A stretch of DNA of 64,000 bases, taken from positions 1 through 64,000 of the forward strand of contig MPMV01000005.1 of NCBI GenBank assembly GCA_002238685.1, read 5' to 3'. Every line of letters begins with the position of its first letter. The first letter of the stretch is position 1. The notes under the pieces were generated by a model, which saw only the letters and a program-made list of their open reading frames with translations, had not been told where the DNA came from and ran no database searches. Positions 62,052 through 64,000 of this stretch are shown one piece after another. This DNA is from a bacterium EF100-94H03 bin56 (lineage in GTDB: Bacteria > Pseudomonadota > Alphaproteobacteria > SP197). Made by a program: the position numbers and the translations under genes.

Positions 62052-63170
62052 ATGAATTCGTATACGGCGACGGCACTGGGCATCGATATCCGGGAGATTG
62101 ACCGCCGACTTGCGGAGAACTGGAGTCTGCCCACCCGGTTCTATTCGGATCCGGAAATCTTCAGTCTCGAGCTTGAGGCGATCTTTGCGCGGCGTTGGCA
62201 GTTCTTCTGCCCGCTCCACAGGGTGAAGAATCCCGGAGACGCGGCGGTAAGGCAGGTGGGCCGCTTTCCCGTTGTCGTCGTTCGCGGCCGCGACGGCCGC
62301 CTCAACGGATTTCTCAATGTCTGCCGGCACCGGGGCTACACCGTCGTCGACAAGGACAAGCGTTCCTGCGTGCGCCTCGTCTGCCGGTACCACGGTTGGT
62401 CCTACAATCTCGACGGTTCGCTGGCTCATGCGCCCGACGCCGCCGGTGACGCCGGGTTCCGTTCCGCAGACCTTGGTCTCAGACGAGTGGCGGTCGACGA
62501 GTGGGGCGCCATGGTGCTGGTCCATCCCGACCCCGAGGCGGCACCCCTGCGTGCCACCTATCCCGAGATGTTTCGTACGGCCCGTGAGACCGGATTCGAC
62601 ATCGATGCAAACGACTGGATCCCCTACAGGGAGGTCGTCTATGACATCCCCACCAACTGGAAGTTGTGGTACGACAACGGAACCGAGTGCTACCACTGTC
62701 CCAACATCCACTCCGCTTCCTTCGGAGATGCCTTCAACGTGGATCCCGAACTGACCACCATCCGGCTGGGTGAAGGGTTCACCTCGTACACCTTCATGAG
62801 CAGGAAAGAGAGGTCGTCTAACAATCTGACGGCGAACAATTTCCTGTCCTTTCAGCTATTTCCTGGAATGACCTACATCGTACACGATGATTTCATGCAC
62901 ATGACCGGCATGACCCCCCTGGAGCCCGGCCTGACTCGGCACACAGCCTTCTACATGGGGATGAGGGGAGTTGACGAGGAACGGCTCGACGGCTGGTTCA
63001 GGATCTGGGACGACACCTATCGCGAGGACAACGAGGTGACGGCGGTGCAGTACGAGAACCTCAAGTGTGCTCGACAACCCTACAACCGCTATGTCGCCGG
63101 ACGTGAAGCACCGGCACAGCACATGAATGCCATGGTGTGGAAGGACTGCAAGGCAGCCCTGCTCGCCTGA
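62052..63170 (+). CDS. Rieske non-heme iron oxygenase alpha subunit (CntA/choline-monooxygenase-like)
   Basis: 372 residues. The Rieske cluster ligands are Cys91, His93 (CRHRG) and Cys111, His114 (CRYHGW). The catalytic iron site is NGTECYHCPNIH: Glu212 in the bridging place, His215 and His220. Glu instead of the usual Asp is a feature of the carnitine monooxygenase CntA group. NFLSFQLFPGMTYI follows. Substrates in this group are quaternary amines such as carnitine, choline or betaine. ATG 62052 has GGAGG just before it. No reductase gene is visible next to it, so electrons must come from elsewhere or downstream. Confidence 0.93.
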   Translation: MNSYTATALGIDIREIDRRLAENWSLPTRFYSDPEIFSLELEAIFARRWQFFCPLHRVKNPGDAAVRQVGRFPVVVVRGRDGRLNGFLNVCRHRGYTVVDKDKRSCVRLVCRYHGWSYNLDGSLAHAPDAAGDAGFRSADLGLRRVAVDEWGAMVLVHPDPEAAPLRATYPEMFRTARETGFDIDANDWIPYREVVYDIPTNWKLWYDNGTECYHCPNIHSASFGDAFNVDPELTTIRLGEGFTSYTFMSRKERSSNNLTANNFLSFQLFPGMTYIVHDDFMHMTGMTPLEPGLTRHTAFYMGMRGVDEERLDGWFRIWDDTYREDNEVTAVQYENLKCARQPYNRYVAGREAPAQHMNAMVWKDCKAALLA

Positions 63171-63240
63171 CGGCCAAACCCCGGCTGAGAAATGCCGAAC
63201 GCCTGAGAAGAAGGAAGGCGATCATCCCGGAGTTGTCTGA

Positions 63241-63246
63241 AGGAGG
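63241..63246 (+). promoter_or_regulatory. Ribosome-binding site setting the start at 63253
   Basis: AGGAGG lies six bases before the ATG at 63253. It settles the start of the partial dehydrogenase gene. Confidence 0.8.
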
Positions 63247-63252
63247 ACCGTC

Positions 63253-64000
63253 ATGCATGGCACGATCTGCATGGTCGGGTTGGGAACCATGGGCCGTCCC
63301 ATGGCCCGGCGTCTTGGCTCGGCAGGATGCGACGTGACCGGATGGGACAGCGATGCCGAAGCGAGAGAGGGGCTGGCCCTGGCATCCCTCGAGGAGACAG
63401 CGCTCGGGGCCGGCACCGTGATCACCATGCTCCCGGATGGCGGAAGTGTCGCCTCGGTGGTCGAAAGCCTCCTTGAGCAGCGGCAGGATCGCATCTTTCT
63501 CGACTGTTCCTCCATTGATGTGGCCACCACGCGCCGTCTTGCCGGGATGGCGGCAGCGGCGGGCTGCGGATTTGTCGATGCACCGGTGTCGGGCGGCCCC
63601 GAAGGTGCTCGCGACGGAACCCTGAGTTTCATGGTCGGCGGATCGCACGACCACGTCGCCCGCGTCCGGCTCTTGCTCGACATCATGGGAAAACGGATCA
63701 TTCATTTCGGCAAGAGCGGGTCGGGCCAGGCCGCCAAGGCCTGCCATAACATGATCTGCGGCATCACCATGCTTGGTGTTTGCGAGGCCTTCGCCCTGGC
63801 GGAGTCCCTTGATCTCGATGCCCAAAAATTCCTCGAACTGTGCCGCGGAGCCGCGGCACAGAGCTGGATTCTGGACAACCGCTGTCCGGTGCCGGGACTG
63901 GTTCCCGAGGCACCGGCGACCCATGGCTACGCCCCGGGATTTTCCGCACGGCTGATGGCCAAGGATCTTTCTCTCGCCCAGGAGGCGGCATCAACCTCCG
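63253..64000 (+). CDS. NAD(P)-dependent beta-hydroxyacid dehydrogenase (3-hydroxyisobutyrate dehydrogenase family), partial at the window end
   Basis: 249 codons are seen before the window ends; full members have about 290-300. The cofactor motif is VGLGTMGRPMARRLGSAG with TMLPDGGSV. The substrate motif FVDAPVSGGPEGARDGTLS is intact, and the catalytic Lys is Lys162 (GQAAKACHNMI). The family reduces or oxidises 3-hydroxyisobutyrate, tartronate semialdehyde and similar acids. It follows the Rieske gene by 82 bases, with a strong ribosome site, so it is probably part of the same catabolic cluster. The C-terminus lies beyond the window. Confidence 0.92.
   Translation, partial: MHGTICMVGLGTMGRPMARRLGSAGCDVTGWDSDAEAREGLALASLEETALGAGTVITMLPDGGSVASVVESLLEQRQDRIFLDCSSIDVATTRRLAGMAAAAGCGFVDAPVSGGPEGARDGTLSFMVGGSHDHVARVRLLLDIMGKRIIHFGKSGSGQAAKACHNMICGITMLGVCEAFALAESLDLDAQKFLELCRGAAAQSWILDNRCPVPGLVPEAPATHGYAPGFSARLMAKDLSLAQEAASTS

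Overview
The window is high-GC DNA from a proteobacterium, most likely an alphaproteobacterium of the Rhodospirillales type. This is inferred from gene order: pyrB-pyrC'-plsY-topA-rnr, ruvX divergent from gatCAB, clpS-clpA, and rpoZ-rsh-lepB-rnc-era-recO-parC. A phasin, two gene pairs encoding transport or exopolysaccharide functions, a TRAP transporter and a bacterial leucyltransferase (Bpt) fit the same group. No rRNA, tRNA or CRISPR array was found. Most of the window is ordinary chromosome with tightly packed, often translationally coupled genes.

Layout. 1-2409 is a complete IS66-type element whose left inverted repeat begins at base 1. It cuts into a frameshifted peptide-transporter binding-protein remnant (2410-2743), followed by an M24-fold hydrolase. 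4.5-15.6 kb (mostly minus strand) holds an MFS transporter, a NUDIX hydrolase, a small conserved protein, RNase R, topoisomerase I, PlsY and the pyrimidine pair PyrB/PyrC', where PyrC' has lost its catalytic residues; then RuvX. 15.6-19.4 kb is gatC-gatA-gatB-GST. 19.5-26.8 kb has an alpha carbonic anhydrase, a sugar epimerase with a threonine dehydratase, a divergent three-domain RidA-like protein, dapA, smpB, a membrane J-protein and UDP-glucose dehydrogenase. 26.8-33.4 kb has a TerC-type membrane protein, a MaoC-type hydratase coupled to an amidase, a DacF-type carboxypeptidase with SPOR domain, an iron alcohol dehydrogenase and a phasin whose promoter is flanked by two perfect palindromes.

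34-46 kb has ClpS-ClpA, a FemAB-like acyltransferase, a heterodimeric ABC exporter, a TPP enzyme with a RidA partner, an EamA transporter, UdgB and FolK. 46-54 kb is the housekeeping run rpoZ-rsh-lepB-rnc-era-recO-parC. 54-60 kb is a cobalt-type nitrile hydratase followed by a TRAP transporter with unusually large permeases. 60-64 kb has Bpt, a 2-oxoglutarate oxygenase, a Rieske oxygenase and a 3-hydroxyisobutyrate-type dehydrogenase running off the end.

How genes work together. ClpS, ClpA and Bpt are parts of the bacterial N-degron route. Ugd (25.5 kb) and the epimerase (20.2 kb) would make UDP-glucuronate and UDP-galacturonate. Threonine dehydratase and the RidA relative are divergent neighbours, and a second RidA sits beside the TPP enzyme, so imine/enamine chemistry recurs. 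Three remnants (peptide-binding protein, AAA_14/DUF4143 ATPase, possible pyridoxamine-oxidase-like protein) show gene decay in the longer gaps. I could not point to one wholly new system; the best leads are the phasin operators, the three-domain RidA protein lacking the catalytic arginine, the dead dihydroorotase, the 15-bp hairpin at 45472-45511, and the nitrile hydratase-TRAP and Rieske clusters.
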